Shown here: one piece after another, positions 11,602 to 22,757 of the stretch
Numbering within the stretch: the stretch's first letter is position 1
How the letters are laid out: each line of letters begins with the position of its first letter
Assembly (NCBI GenBank): GCA_026873275.1
Contig: JANTUC010000007.1
Location: 682,001 to 746,000 of the forward strand
Length of the DNA stretch: 64,000 nt
Origin: Pseudopithomyces maydicus
Taxonomy: Eukaryota > Ascomycota > Dothideomycetes > Pleosporales > Didymosphaeriaceae
Direction: 5' to 3'
Position numbers and translations under genes: made by a program
Notes under the pieces: generated by a model
What the model saw: the letters and a program-made list of their open reading frames with translations, nothing else
Database searches by the model: none
Told to the model about the DNA's origin: nothing

Positions 11602-12428
11602 CTTCGGTATCGATTAAAGCTTTTCAAGGGCAGTTAAAGAGGATGTCAAAGCAATTGCACGAAGTTCCCAAAGGCTTAAAGTTTTTGGCCGCGGACAGGC
11701 CCTTATGAAGTCGAGGCGCGTGAAGCTCTTTTCCCGATCAGGAAGGTCATTTCACCCAGACTCTCTGGCGGCGAACAGCGACGGTACCTGCAGCGTAAGC
11801 TAGCGGCAGAACTCGTGCCTCGTGCCCTTTTCATTGGATACGCGGGCGATAAGAGCGCGGAAATGGCGACGAGAAATGAGGGCGGCGCCGAGCGAGAGGC
11901 GGATCGTCGGCAACAGCGAGCCATTGACGCTACCGTGGCGAGTATATTAGCTACATACAGCTAAGAGGAACACAGGACCTGTGGATTTGCACCGTGGCGA
12001 TGGTCCTGGTGGCTTCCCAAGACCTGGACCGTGGGATTTTGTGATGTGGGAACCCATGGTGCGTGAATTCACAGTTGTAATCCCGTCCAATCAGCACTCA
12101 AATGCTGGCACGTGATCGTCATGCCGAGGTTCCACCAGAAGTGGGATGGGTGGGCAATCCTTCTGAAAACATCATCATGAACTTCGCTTGAATACGGCAC
12201 GACACGATCGTGTTATGATATCCGAAGCTTGCATCTTGAGTACTGTATCCAAACAGGACAAATACGCGTTCCTCTCGCTCTCGATCGGTGCCACGGGCTA
12301 ACAATCGTGCCGAGCCGACTTCTTTGACGCCCACTTCCGTAAACTCCGTCATATACATCATCATTGCTTCCATTCGCAATGCGTTACTCCAAAGAATCCC
12401 TAAAGTACTCAGAACCTCATCTCGGAAT
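11602..12428. other. Divergent intergenic region
   Basis: About 830 bases between the RNase T2 start (minus) and the NAPE-PLD-like start (plus), so it should hold both promoters. Short ORFs on either strand lack coding character. Confidence 0.5.
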
Positions 12429-13576
12429 ATGTCTACCACCGTGACCGTGTTGCCTGCGCGAAGGCCAGATGCGTATCAGGACCCCCCAGCGCATCACGTC
12501 GGAAACCCCCTACGTCATTTCGAAACCCGTGGCCATCTTACTCGAGTACCACGGTGAACAAAATATTGAAAGCACGCTTCAATTCGCCCAAAAATTTCGT
12601 GCCTGTTCCGGCCGATCGCGTGGGGCTGGTCAAAGTACGCAAGCCAGACTTCGGTGTTGATAAAAATGGCTTGAAGGCAACATGGATTGGCCATGCAAGC
12701 TTCTTGGTAGAAACACCAGCTATATATGGTACACGGAGAGGCATGCGCATATTGCTGGACCCAGTGTGGAGCGAGCGTATGGGTCCTTATGGCATGGTCG
12801 GCCCAGTTCGATTCACGCCTACCCCCTGTGTGTTGGACGACCTCCCGGACATTGATGCTGTGTGTATCAGTCACGATCATTACGACCATCTCGATTCTGA
12901 TACTCTAAAAAAATTGAATGCGAAGTCCAACGGCAAGCTGAAATTCTTCTGTGGGCTGGGAGTAAAAACGGTATTGACTGGACTGGGAGTTGGCATAAAG
13001 GCAGAACAGGTGACCGAACTAGACTGGTGGGACCCAGTACGATTGGATCTAAATGGTACTAGCAGCATAGAACTGATCTGCACGCCCGCCCAGCATCGCA
13101 GTGGCAGAACGCCATGGAACTTCGATGGCACTTTGTGGTGTAGTTGGATCATCAAAGAGCCATCGGAGAATGGGAAGAAGCTCTTTTTTGCAGGCGATAC
13201 TGGTTACTGTCACGTCACATCGGACGATGAGCCAACACATCACAATGCGCCGCATCCACCGTGTCCCGCTTTTGGGGAGATAGGGGCACTTTACGGACCC
13301 TTCGACCTTGCCTTGCTTCCTATTGGCTGTTTCAAACCTCGATCCCTTCTTTCTGGACAGCATTCCTCTCCTGAAGACTCTATTGCTATACACAAGGACG
13401 TAAAGAGCAAGAAAAGTATCGGTATGCATTATGGAACAATCAGAGGGGGTCTGAGTATCAACTATGAGCCTGTGACTGAGCCAGTCCAGCGATTCAAGAA
13501 AGCTGCCGAGGCTGATGGCCTGCGATGGGGTGAAGAAATAGGTCTATGCGATATTGGAGAGACAGTCATCGTGTGA
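12429..13576 (+). CDS. NAPE-PLD-like metallo-beta-lactamase hydrolase (one apparent -1 frameshift)
   Basis: Belongs to the zinc metallo-hydrolase group that includes N-acyl-phosphatidylethanolamine phospholipase D and yeast mitochondrial Fmp30. The metal site SHDHYDHLD (HxHxDH) lies near 12869-12895, with TWIGHASFLVE upstream, CTPAQHRSGR, FFAGDTGY and GMHYGT as the later His/Asp ligands. The ATG at 12429 gives MSTTVTVLPARRPDAYQ, then HHVGNP. The frame shifts in a run of five C at 12506-12510. One more C reads on into PTSFRNPWPSYSSTTVNKI and the main domain, giving 382 residues with no intron. The GTG at 12554 is not the start, because the NPWPS segment upstream is a conserved part of this family. 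Substrate in this fungus unknown. Confidence 0.88.
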
Positions 13577-13923
13577 GGAGAGGTCCGGGCTTTTTCTGTG
13601 GAAAGTATGGATGAACTCAATGCACGTGATTTCATGACTGTATGATAATAGATTAATGTCGTATCATTCCATCAACTACATCTACATTGCCTAGTAGGCA
13701 TGTAGTCGATGATCTCCATCTCACGTCAGCTTCATTGCAGCTCTAGGCATCAACACCTAGCGCAATACGGCAATCGATGCTCACTGGAGGATAGTAGTCT
13801 ACCGTTCTTCAGCTCGACTAGGCAGAAATGCGAAAAAAATACGTCTATAAGGGCTTCGTTGCTCGATACGGCTTGTGATCTATCGTACTTCAGCCGCTCT
13901 TCTCAGCTCTCGTATTAGTATAT
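13577..13923. other. Intergenic, no gene seen
   Basis: 347 bases between two co-directional genes; holds the 3' region of the hydrolase and the promoter of the next gene. A TATATA tract directly precedes the ATG at 13924. Confidence 0.5.
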
Positions 13924-14928
13924 ATGACCTCCAAACTTGACCCCGAACCTTGGGATCTCATCGACTCTCCGACAATCATGTCTTCCACTCCAGTAGAGTC
14001 TTCTGAGAAGCCAGAAGCCCCAGCTGCGAGCCTCGAGCCTGAAGTCACGATCAACACGAAACACACCGACCCTGCTTCCACCGAAAAACCCGAGAAATCA
14101 GATCGTGTGCCCCAATTCAAGCGAAACGAGACAATGGATTCTATCAATAGCGAAGGTGTAGGCCTCTTCCGTCACGCAAACACCCCCCTCAGCTTCGAAG
14201 ATGAATTCTTTGAACCCCGTCATCCCCGCGCTGCTCGCCACATTCCGCCCCCACCCAGACCTCACATCTACTCGGCTTCTCCCCCTCGACGCCCGCCACG
14301 ATCCCAAATCTTGCCCCTGTTGAGCTCGTCTGCCATCCTACTCAATCATCTCAACCATGATGGCATAGCCGATCTCCCCTGGCCCGGCAAATCCAGCATC
14401 TATCTCACGACTTTCCCATTCTCAGACAGGGACGTCAAAGAATGGACCTGGATCTTCCGCTCTGGCGTCGAAGAACGCTTTCTCCAGAAGCATGTCGAGC
14501 CGTTCGATGACGACGGCGACTCTGAAGATGACTGGTATTCGAACGACCGCCGCATTCGGATCCATCGTCCGAACAGAGGGCGTCGCGATCGGTCTCCATT
14601 TTACGACGACACTGCGGATATTCCGTCTGTGTATCTATCGCGTGCTCTGGACTCGGAGGTCATTCCTGAAAAGGATGAGAAAGACTTTACCTATGTGGTT
14701 GTGGTGAAGAACCGTAGAAGAGGAGGTGGTTGTGCGAAACTGTTGACGGCTGGGGGCCGTAAGGCTGCGGGCATTATCATATACTACGAAGCGCTGGTTG
14801 GTAACTCGGTGGCATTTGTGGGTGCCACAAAGGGTGAGTTGGGGAAGAAGGGGGCGAAGTTCAAGAGGGTTGAGAGCGTGGACGAGGCTGTGAAGGTAGC
14901 GGAGGGCGCTTCTGGAATTATTTGTTAG
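13924..14928 (+). CDS. Hypothetical protein, 334 residues
   Basis: Not recognised. A single uninterrupted frame from ATG 13924 to TAG. The first 100 residues are Pro/Glu/Ser-rich and probably disordered. A middle segment (about 130-180) carries SSSAILLNHLNHDGIADLPW and a Trp-rich patch (VKEWTWIFRSGVEERFL). The C-terminal third alternates hydrophobic strands with charged turns (FTYVVVVKNRR, GIIIYYEALVGNSVAFVGAT) and looks like a small folded domain. No signal peptide and no clear membrane helix. Codon use resembles that of its neighbours, so it is likely a real conserved gene. It could be a lineage-specific cytosolic or nuclear protein; no function is proposed. Confidence 0.75.
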   Translation: MTSKLDPEPWDLIDSPTIMSSTPVESSEKPEAPAASLEPEVTINTKHTDPASTEKPEKSDRVPQFKRNETMDSINSEGVGLFRHANTPLSFEDEFFEPRHPRAARHIPPPPRPHIYSASPPRRPPRSQILPLLSSSAILLNHLNHDGIADLPWPGKSSIYLTTFPFSDRDVKEWTWIFRSGVEERFLQKHVEPFDDDGDSEDDWYSNDRRIRIHRPNRGRRDRSPFYDDTADIPSVYLSRALDSEVIPEKDEKDFTYVVVVKNRRRGGGCAKLLTAGGRKAAGIIIYYEALVGNSVAFVGATKGELGKKGAKFKRVESVDEAVKVAEGASGIIC

Positions 14929-15285
14929 GGACATTTCTTTTGGCTTTCGATCGGTCTCCGTATTTCCCATGATACACAAATTATGAGAAATTTTTGTTAA
15001 AGTAGCACGCCCAGGTCTGCTGATGATTTGCACTATGAGCTCGTATCGTACAGAGCTGAGATTTTCATGCACGATAATGAATCCGGAATCGTACAAAGGA
15101 GGTATCGCGAGAGTGTGAGCCAATTATATCTTCAGTTGCGGTACGCAGACAGTTTCACCAAACAACACAGCCTTTTTGACCCCGCTCCCTCCTTATCGTA
15201 TTTCATCTGAACTCTCCTCATCCGCACTTTCTTCCACCAACTGACACCTTCTTCTCATTTGGTTGTGAATCATACCGTCTCAGTC
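14929..15285. other. Intergenic, no gene seen
   Basis: 357 bases between the hypothetical gene and the NACHT gene; presumably the NACHT promoter. Ends in a CT-rich stretch (15180-15260) before the ATG, as at other genes here. Confidence 0.5.
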
Positions 15286-18200
15286 ATGGACCCGCTGGCT
15301 GGACTTTCTGTTGCCTGCAACATCATGCAGGTTATACAGTTTTCAGTTGAAACGTTAGCTACCTTCAGGCAGATGAGAGAAACCGCTCCACCCGATCTCT
15401 ACATCCAGAAAGATGGTCATTCGCTTTTAGATATGACAAAGAGACTGGAAAAAACATTAGATACGCCAGAGGCTACCGGTGGAATCTCTTCAGATGCTGC
15501 ACTGCTGCGAGTCTGTAACGAGCTGGTTGGTGTAGTAGAAGCGCTCGATGAACGGATGCGAAAGGTGACGCCACAACCGGGAGCTTCGAAATTAAAACTC
15601 ATAAAAAAAGCTTCTCATACCAAGTGAAGCATAAGCCTAAGATTAAGGACCTGGCTCAACAGCTGGATACACTGAAAAGCACAATGCAGTCCGAGGTCCT
15701 GGGTGACCTTCGAAATACGCTGAGAGAAGTTCAGGGTGACATATCACCTCGACTTCGAGACATGGACGAAGACATACAGCGGTTCTATACCCTTGTTGTT
15801 GCAGGACATACACAACTAGAAGAGCTAGTGAATCGGGAATCCGGACGTATAAAGGAGACTATAAAAGAGGAGGCGCAGAAGACGAGAGAAGGCACAATCC
15901 CACGTGCTCGGGGTATCGAGAACATGATAAAAGAAACAGAAGATAAGAAGGTCAACACTGCTGCCTATAAGCAATTTCTTGGAAGCTTCCGATTCCCGCA
16001 CTTCAACGCGAGGCGAAACATGATCAGTAAAACACATCACGAGACATTCGAGTGGGTCTTCGAAGATCCTGATAGCGATGTCGACGAAATCTCACGCAGA
16101 CGTCAATGGGATAGCTTTCCGGACTGGCTTCGCGCCGGGAAGGGAATATATTGGATCAGTGGAAAAGCTGGTGCAGGCAAAAGCACTCTATTCAAATTCC
16201 TGCTCGAGCACCCAAAGACACGAACATTACTGAATGAGAGTGATCCCAAAACAATTGTCATATCGGCCTTTATATGGAGTGTTGGAAACTTGATGCAGAG
16301 GAATCTAGAGGGCGTACTTTGTATACTTCTCCATCAGATTTTCAAGAAGTGTGAAGACCTTTACAGTGATATGTCTCATGATCATACGGAGTTATTCGAT
16401 TCAAAATATGAACACTCAGACTGGTCGCTCCCGGATCTAGAAAAGTTATTTCAATCGGTGGTCAGCTCCTCCTCTGATCCTTTCTGCGTCTTCATTGACG
16501 GGTTGGACGAAATAGATCGTTCGAAATCTGGCGCGATCATATCTTTGATAGGCTGGCTAGAACGTACAGCTGTCCTTGGAAACATCAAAATATGCGCTTC
16601 CAGTCGCCCCGAGAGCATATTCGAGAACCGACTACACAAGTATCCGCATCTCCGTGTTCAGGATCTCACATCAGAAGACATACAAAAATACGTTTCTGAG
16701 AAACTTGATAAACTTGATATCAAAGTCGGAGTGTCATCAACTGATTGGAAATTGTTGATTGATGACGTAGTTCGAAAAGCCGAGGGTGTTTTCCTTTGGG
16801 TTCACTTAGTCGTCGAAAACATACGAACCGACATTGAAGAGTTTCCCGACTGGGACACACTTAAACAACGAGTGGATGAGCTCCCTCTGAGCTGAACTTA
16901 ATGTATCAATTTATGTGGAAACGGCGCAATAGCGATAACAGTAAATATCGCGCAGAAGCAGCATTTTTTCTTAACAATCTACTGCGACAATGGGAAGATA
17001 TACCTATCCTTCAATCTATGTTAGAATGGAATTTAGATGTCCAGAAACTAATATTGCAAGGTGGCAATCTTGTATCAGATGACTTCCTGTTAGACGAGTG
17101 TTCACGCTTCGCCACCCATGTAACATCAAGATGTAGTGGACTAGTCACAAGTAAAAGTATACCACAAGAATCGCGTGTGGAAAGAAATGCGGTACTTTTC
17201 GATGACAATATTAGCCCTGACACAGGAATATACTTGACATTTATTCACCGAAGCGCTATTGAGTTCTTATTGGAAACAGATGCGGGTCTCGACATTTTAA
17301 GATGCGACAATATATCTGCTTTAGGTCATCAAAGACGCTATTTAGGAGCTCATTTAGCCTACGGTTTAATATGCGGGTCTACGGTTGTGGTCTATCGAAT
17401 CTTTTCCTACATAAGGTTATCAAAACTCAAAATGAGCCTAGAAAATTATCGATTATGGTCAACAGTTTTTGATCTGCTAGTATCGACTTGTTGCAGAATT
17501 CCTGAATGGACAACACCTGCATTCAGCTCAGATCTCGTTGACATCACGCATTTGAACAATTATATTGCGACCAGACTTGCCAGACAATGTCTTGCTGAGC
17601 AATTCGATGAACACATGTCTCATCTGTCACTGAAGAACCGGCGATTGATGGCAAAAAGAATGTTGACAGGCCTGTGTACGGAGGGTGAAAATCTTTTGCG
17701 ATCAAACGAGCCGGATATCGTGGCCAAATACCTCGAAATACTTCAGCCGAAAGATCTACTGAACCCCATTCCTTTACTTCCTTTTAGGTCATTGGCAGTT
17801 GGCCTCTTTTCTTACACTGAATTCCTCTTCGAAAAATGGCCACAAGATTTAGACGTAGGGATTCCTCGTCTTTTTTGGATTCACTCTTGATCAAATATTG
17901 CAGTAACGGTATCGGTCTTTCTACGCCTCGGATCGTGATACCTTTCGAGCGCAAAAAATACAACTGGGATAGTGATTATCGATGGCCTGGTTTGGGTTTT
18001 CGTCAGGCACGCTCACGCCTGGGAATTTCTCATCGGCGCAAAAATAGTTTATTCGTGACAGTTGTCAGAGCCAGTATAATGCAAGCCTTCTTCAGTGAGG
18101 GGGACTTGCTGAGAAAACATATCCAAAGCTTTCCACAAGTATCAACCCCAGAAACCGAAATTCACTCACCACAGATCATCATGATTCTTGAACTAGTCCT

Positions 18201-18737
18201 AGATGATAATCAGAACATATCAAACATCTTTTCGAAAACTGTTTATAGCAGTGATTCAGTTGGATATATACAAGATCTGCCTGAGATACTGCAGATATCA
18301 GCCCGAACAAATTCGAACGGTTCTCCTAAGGAATCTTTTCGCAAAGACTATCACGAAAAGTCACAGACTGATGTCAAAAAACGTCTCTAGGAGACTTCTA
18401 CGACAATCTAGAGCAACCTAAACTCGACGTAACGCAGACTATTGCATTTCTTATAAAGGCAGGTTACCTTCAACCCGAAGCTTTAGATGATGCAAATCCG
18501 TTCAAAGTGGTAGTAAATGAAGAAGTTCAATTCACAAAACGCACAGATCGCAATAACATCGACTGGTCTTTCCAGCCATACTTTGAGCTCTTTTCAAATG
18601 CTTTTCTCGAAACAATTCAAGCAGAACAAAGGGCTGCAAATCCCATGGCTATCGCACCTCGTCTTGGGGGTATGCTTATCAAGAAAGCTTCGGATAAGGC
18701 GCATGAGAAGGGAGAAGAGTGGGGTCTATTAGTGTGA
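15286..18737 (+). CDS. NACHT NTPase (fungal NLR-like, STAND class), four apparent -1 frameshifts
   Basis: A candidate intracellular sensor of the type involved in fungal non-self recognition. The ATG at 15286 gives MDPLAGLSVACNIMQVIQFS, typical of fungal STAND N-terminal domains, then a Glu/Lys-rich helical linker. Walker A GKAGAGKST is at about residues 293-301 and Walker B CVFIDGLDEID at about 400. ASSRPESIFE, LTSEDIQKYV and a FIHRSAIEFLLE motif follow, as in NACHT proteins with the DUF7791-like C-terminal region. No ankyrin, WD40 or TPR repeats were seen. The frame breaks at A7 (15603-15609), CCC (16883-16885), T6 (17871-17876) and A6 (18376-18381). One added base at each gives exactly 1,152 codons (1,151 residues) without introns. 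If the breaks are real, the gene is dead and the first break leaves about 110 residues. I favour assembly error because all four are in the same direction and sit in runs. Confidence 0.82.
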
Positions 18738-19166
18738 CGATCCCTACAGAATTTTGAAGGTGTATAGTCCGTCCAATAACCTGATACATAGTTTTCCATT
18801 TCGTGGAGAGATCGTATTTTATCGCTGTGTAGCGCAGAAGAGTATTCAAAAAATTTGAAGAATGAAAAACAATTGATACGTCACTAGAGTTCAATGCGTT
18901 CGTTCGAATATACGTATAACTGAAATGTGTCTTAATTAGGTTACATTTTGGGTTCTTTTTTTTAGAAGTAGCAGCAGAGTATCTGACTAGATAAAAATAT
19001 TTAAAAAAAAAGCTATCGTTCCCTCTTGTGACAATTGAAAAACTCGATTAGGTTATTCCCACAAACCCTACTCCGAAAGCATAGTCACTGATTAGAATAC
19101 TACGAGATGATATTCTTTTGGCTTAAAGGGCAGAATGAACCTTTTCTCTACTAGTGTTCACTGTGT
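18738..19166. other. Intergenic between convergent genes
   Basis: AT-rich, with poly-A and poly-T runs near 18955-19010. No gene seen. Confidence 0.5.
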
Positions 19167-20790
19167 TCAAGCTCTTTTTCCACTGATAATATGCTGTTGC
19201 GTCACCAAATTCGCGTCAATTCCATCAACGTCAAAAGTCTTGCCTCCCTTTATAACTTCAAGGTCCGGAGCATCCGAATGCTTCTCTCCATCGAAGATCT
19301 TATCCACCTCTTCCAGTGTCAACCCACGGGTCTCGACCCAGAACACGAGTACAAATGCAACCATCAGAATATCGACCGAGGCATTGATAATGTAAACTTT
19401 CCAGCCAATTGCCGCAAGGCCGAAAGGCACAGCCATCGTAACGAATAGCCCGCAGAGCTTGGTGGTAAAAGTGTATATACCCATTCCTACTGCGCGAATG
19501 TCGAAAGACAATACTTCGGGTGGGTAAAGTACCGTCAATGGTGTGATGCCCCACGCATACGTTGCATTGTAGATGAATATCATAGCAATGGTCCCGTAAA
19601 CACCGGGTGCATACCCGGACGTGCCGTACGTGGCAGTCAGACCGGCAAGAGCATACAAAGAGACGATCCCGGCCGAGAGTGAGAGCGCACATAATGTCTT
19701 ACGACCCAGTTTATCCGCGAAGAACGATGCAGTGACAGCAACAATTAAAGTCCACGATGTGAGGATGACGTTAATCTGGAGTTGGGTTGTAGGATCCGAT
19801 ATACCGGCTGATGATAGCATATCTCCAAAGTAGAAAGTTACAATGTTTGTACCTGGTAGCATGACCATGATTGAGAAAGTTGAAGTGATCAGAAGACGTC
19901 GTCGATTAGCAGGTTGCTTCAGGGCTTGCAGCATCGTGAGCTCGCGTTCCTTCTCCCAACGAAGGGTGTCTTCAATTTCTTTGAACTGTACTTGGACAAT
20001 GGGCGAGGCGATGTCGCCTCCCGAGTTCGCAATAGCCAGTACTTCGAGCGCTTCTTCGTTCCGACCTCGAGAGATCAGCCAACGAGGCGATTCGGGGACA
20101 AACAGCAGTATGAACATGCAACATATAGCAGGGAAGGCTTGCAGTAAGGATGGAATGCGCCATGCCCATGTAGACTCCATAGTTTGGGTCTGCATCTTAT
20201 CAGCGACTGTTCTTTCAAATAGAGGGAAGAACTTACGCCATAGCACACTCCACTGGCGATCAATGTTCCTACACCCCAAAACGCATAATACAAACCTAGT
20301 GCAAAGCCCCTCCATTGCACAGGTGCCGTCTCAGCTACCAAAGTTGGGGTAGATACTTGAGCGAGACCAAGTCCAAAGCCTACGATGAATCGGCCCGCGA
20401 TGAACATGCCGATGTTTTGTGCGGCACCTTGGATGACACCACCGACTATGGTGATGAAGGCGGACCAGAATATGCACTCTTTACGTCCGCGCCAATCTAC
20501 CAAGGGACCCGCAATAAGAGACATGAGCGCGCCGCCCATATACGAAATCGCGGTGTTGAGTGACTTTGTTGTGGTGGTGAGTGTAAAGTAATTACTGTAT
20601 GACGGCATTACATTGAAAGATCCCATGAGGGAGGAGTCAAATCCGACAAGCTGCGTTCCAAATCAGCAATATTGTGTTAGGTGAGCGCGGTTGCACCCAC
20701 CACAGAATCGATCGCCGATGTCGCAATGATGCACGCTAGCAACACCTTCATGTTACGAGGCACAAGCCTGGAAACCTTGCCTTCAGCCAT
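19167..20790 (-). CDS. MFS sugar transporter (hexose/lactose-permease type)
   Basis: A 12-helix plasma-membrane sugar porter of the major facilitator superfamily. Exons are 20701..20790, 20237..20650 and 19167..20189, with introns of 50 and 47 nt, giving 508 residues. Family marks are LVGFDSSLMGS after helix 1, GPLVDWRGRKE between helices 2 and 3, GRFIVGFGLGLAQVSTP, VAETAPVQWRG, the PESPRWLISRGR signature and the C-terminal VETRGLTLEEVDKIFDG. The ATG at 20790 is the first in frame and gives a short cytosolic N terminus. Transcribed away from the 2OG oxygenase with a 788-bp shared upstream region. The QLQINVILTSW and FTTKLCGLF segments resemble lactose permease-like members more than high-affinity glucose carriers, but the substrate cannot be read from sequence. 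Confidence 0.93.
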
Positions 20791-21578
20791 TTTGGCAGTC
20801 TCTTTGAGCGACACAGAGAGATGTGAGGAACAAAGTGGTTGCAAGATCGACGCGTCTCGCGATGTAGGACGTTTCTAGATTTTGAGTGCTTTCCCCACCT
20901 TGCTCGAACCCTGGGCCCTGCAACTGCAGGAGCGAGTGCTAATGATTGGCGTCGCGCTATCACACAAACGACGGAATTCCGAGAACAGATTAGAAATTGG
21001 CGTATTCTTGCTCTTCTGGGATTTGTGGGCTTACGGTATTCGAAAGCATCATCTTGTACCACGCGTGACCCGTATTTGCGTTTGTGAGCTCGCTTCAACA
21101 ACGAGCCTCATCAGCACAACAGCAGTACGAACCATGCAGAATCATGTCACATATGTTCAATGCTAGGATTATTTGGACGCCATTATAGAGGGCCAATGAG
21201 CAACTCAATCAAAAAATGGGGGTGTTAGCGTGAGACCAAGGCGGGGATCTCCAGGCCTCAGTGCGGCCAAACGCGTCCCCACTTCTGGTGGCGAGTCATC
21301 GGTGCTTTCTATAAGGATTTCGACAACCGGGAAGCCGCCCAGCCCTTGACCAGATAGCATATCAGATAAAGCATCACAGACCGTGGTAAGTCAGCTGGGG
21401 TCTTCTCCTTTGCAGTTAGGAGCTTGATGGCTGGGAATCTTGGACATTGAAACATTGCGAGGATCTATATTCTTGGCTTGGAAAAAGAGCGGCGCGCATT
21501 CATTTTTCATGCTCAGTATCCAGAAGGACTCCGCTGATTGAACTCGAGTAGATTCTCACGTTTGTGCAGATAACGAAG
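20791..21578. promoter_or_regulatory. Divergent promoter region, sugar transporter / 2OG oxygenase
   Basis: Shared upstream region with no gene of its own. It contains the perfect palindrome CGGAATTCCG at 20972-20981, an inverted CGG pair with a 4-base spacer of the general kind bound by Zn2Cys6 dimers. Function is inferred from position only. Confidence 0.4.
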
Positions 21579-22577
21579 ATGGCTCAGGCTGCGGACATTG
21601 CTGTCGTGTCATTTGATCGATTCATTTATGGCGACGATGCAGATAGAAAAGCAGTGGCGAAGGAAGTTTATGATGCTTTCAGTAGCGTTGGTTGGGTGTA
21701 CATTTCCGACCATGGCATTCCCCAAACGCGTGTAGATGAAGTGTTTGGACTGGTAGGTGCTTGAAGCAACTTTGGAGGTTTGAATATTAAGGAAAATCAG
21801 GCCAAATCGTTTTTCGATCTTTCTATTCAACAGAAGTTTACATGGCGCCTCAAAGATGCCGAAGTTAACCAAGGCTACACAGCCGATGGCGATGAAGCGA
21901 ATGGTGGGGTCGACCATAAAGAATGTTATGAACATCGTCGATTTGCTAACCCCCAATGCCCATCATCGAATGAGCTCCCAGGTTTCAAGGATACACTGGA
22001 CTCTTTCTATGCGCAATGCCTTACGCTTGCGCTGAACGTCCTGAAATGCCTAGCTATGGCTATGGACCTAGGCGAAGACTTCTTCGATAACATCACCAAG
22101 AATGCAGACCCGCAGCTGCGCCTTATTCACTATCCATCGATCGAGCGAAAGGTAGTTGAGCAGCAAGGCCACGCAAGAATCATCCCCCATACTGACTTTG
22201 GTCTGTGCACGCTTCTCTTCCAGGACGAAGTAGGTGGCCTTGAAGTTGATCCATTCCACACTGGCGACTTCAAGCCTGCACTACCAAAACGAGGCACCGT
22301 CTTGATAAATATTGCCGATCTCTTACAGCGATTGACTAACGACCGATGCCGAAGCACGATTCACAGAGTCGTCAGTCCAAGGATGGCTGGTGATATTCTT
22401 CCTTCGCGGTATTCGATTCCGTTCTTCATTCATCCTGATCCGGACGTGCTGATCGACCCGATCGTGAAGGAAGAGGGTGAGGTGAAGAAATACGAACCTG
22501 TCAACGCTGGGGAATGGAGGATTTGGAACACAAAGAAGAACTATACAACTTTGAAAGAGAGTGTGGCTGCGGCATGA
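21579..22577 (+). CDS. 2-oxoglutarate/Fe(II)-dependent dioxygenase (IPNS/GA-oxidase type)
   Basis: Oxidises a small organic substrate using 2-oxoglutarate, O2 and Fe(II); cytosolic. Exons are 21579..21752 and 21801..22577, with a 48-nt GTAGGT..ATCAG intron, giving 316 residues, normal for the family. The N-terminal DIOX_N region has VSFDRFIYGDDADRKAVAKE and GWVYISDHGIP. The iron ligands are in HTDFGLCTLLFQD (His and Asp) and STIHRV (His); 2-oxoglutarate would be held by the RYSIPFF Arg/Ser pair. The ATG at 21579 follows an AT-rich leader. It sits next to two transporters and near an NmrA protein and a Zn2Cys6 regulator, suggesting a role in a small metabolic cluster. The product cannot be predicted: relatives act on thymine, gibberellins, flavonoids or peptides. 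Confidence 0.92.
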
Positions 22578-22757
22578 TAGGTCGCTACATAGGCAGGAAT
22601 GATTGAGTATTTAGCTAGTTTCTCTTGGGCTAATAATAAATAAATGGTGTTTCATAACGAGATTGGTATAGAGCGTCTAGAAACTATTGCGTCTAGGCAG
22701 CTACACTTAAACGTGACCTACCATTACTTTCATGTAATTGTGCTCCAGTAGGCCACC

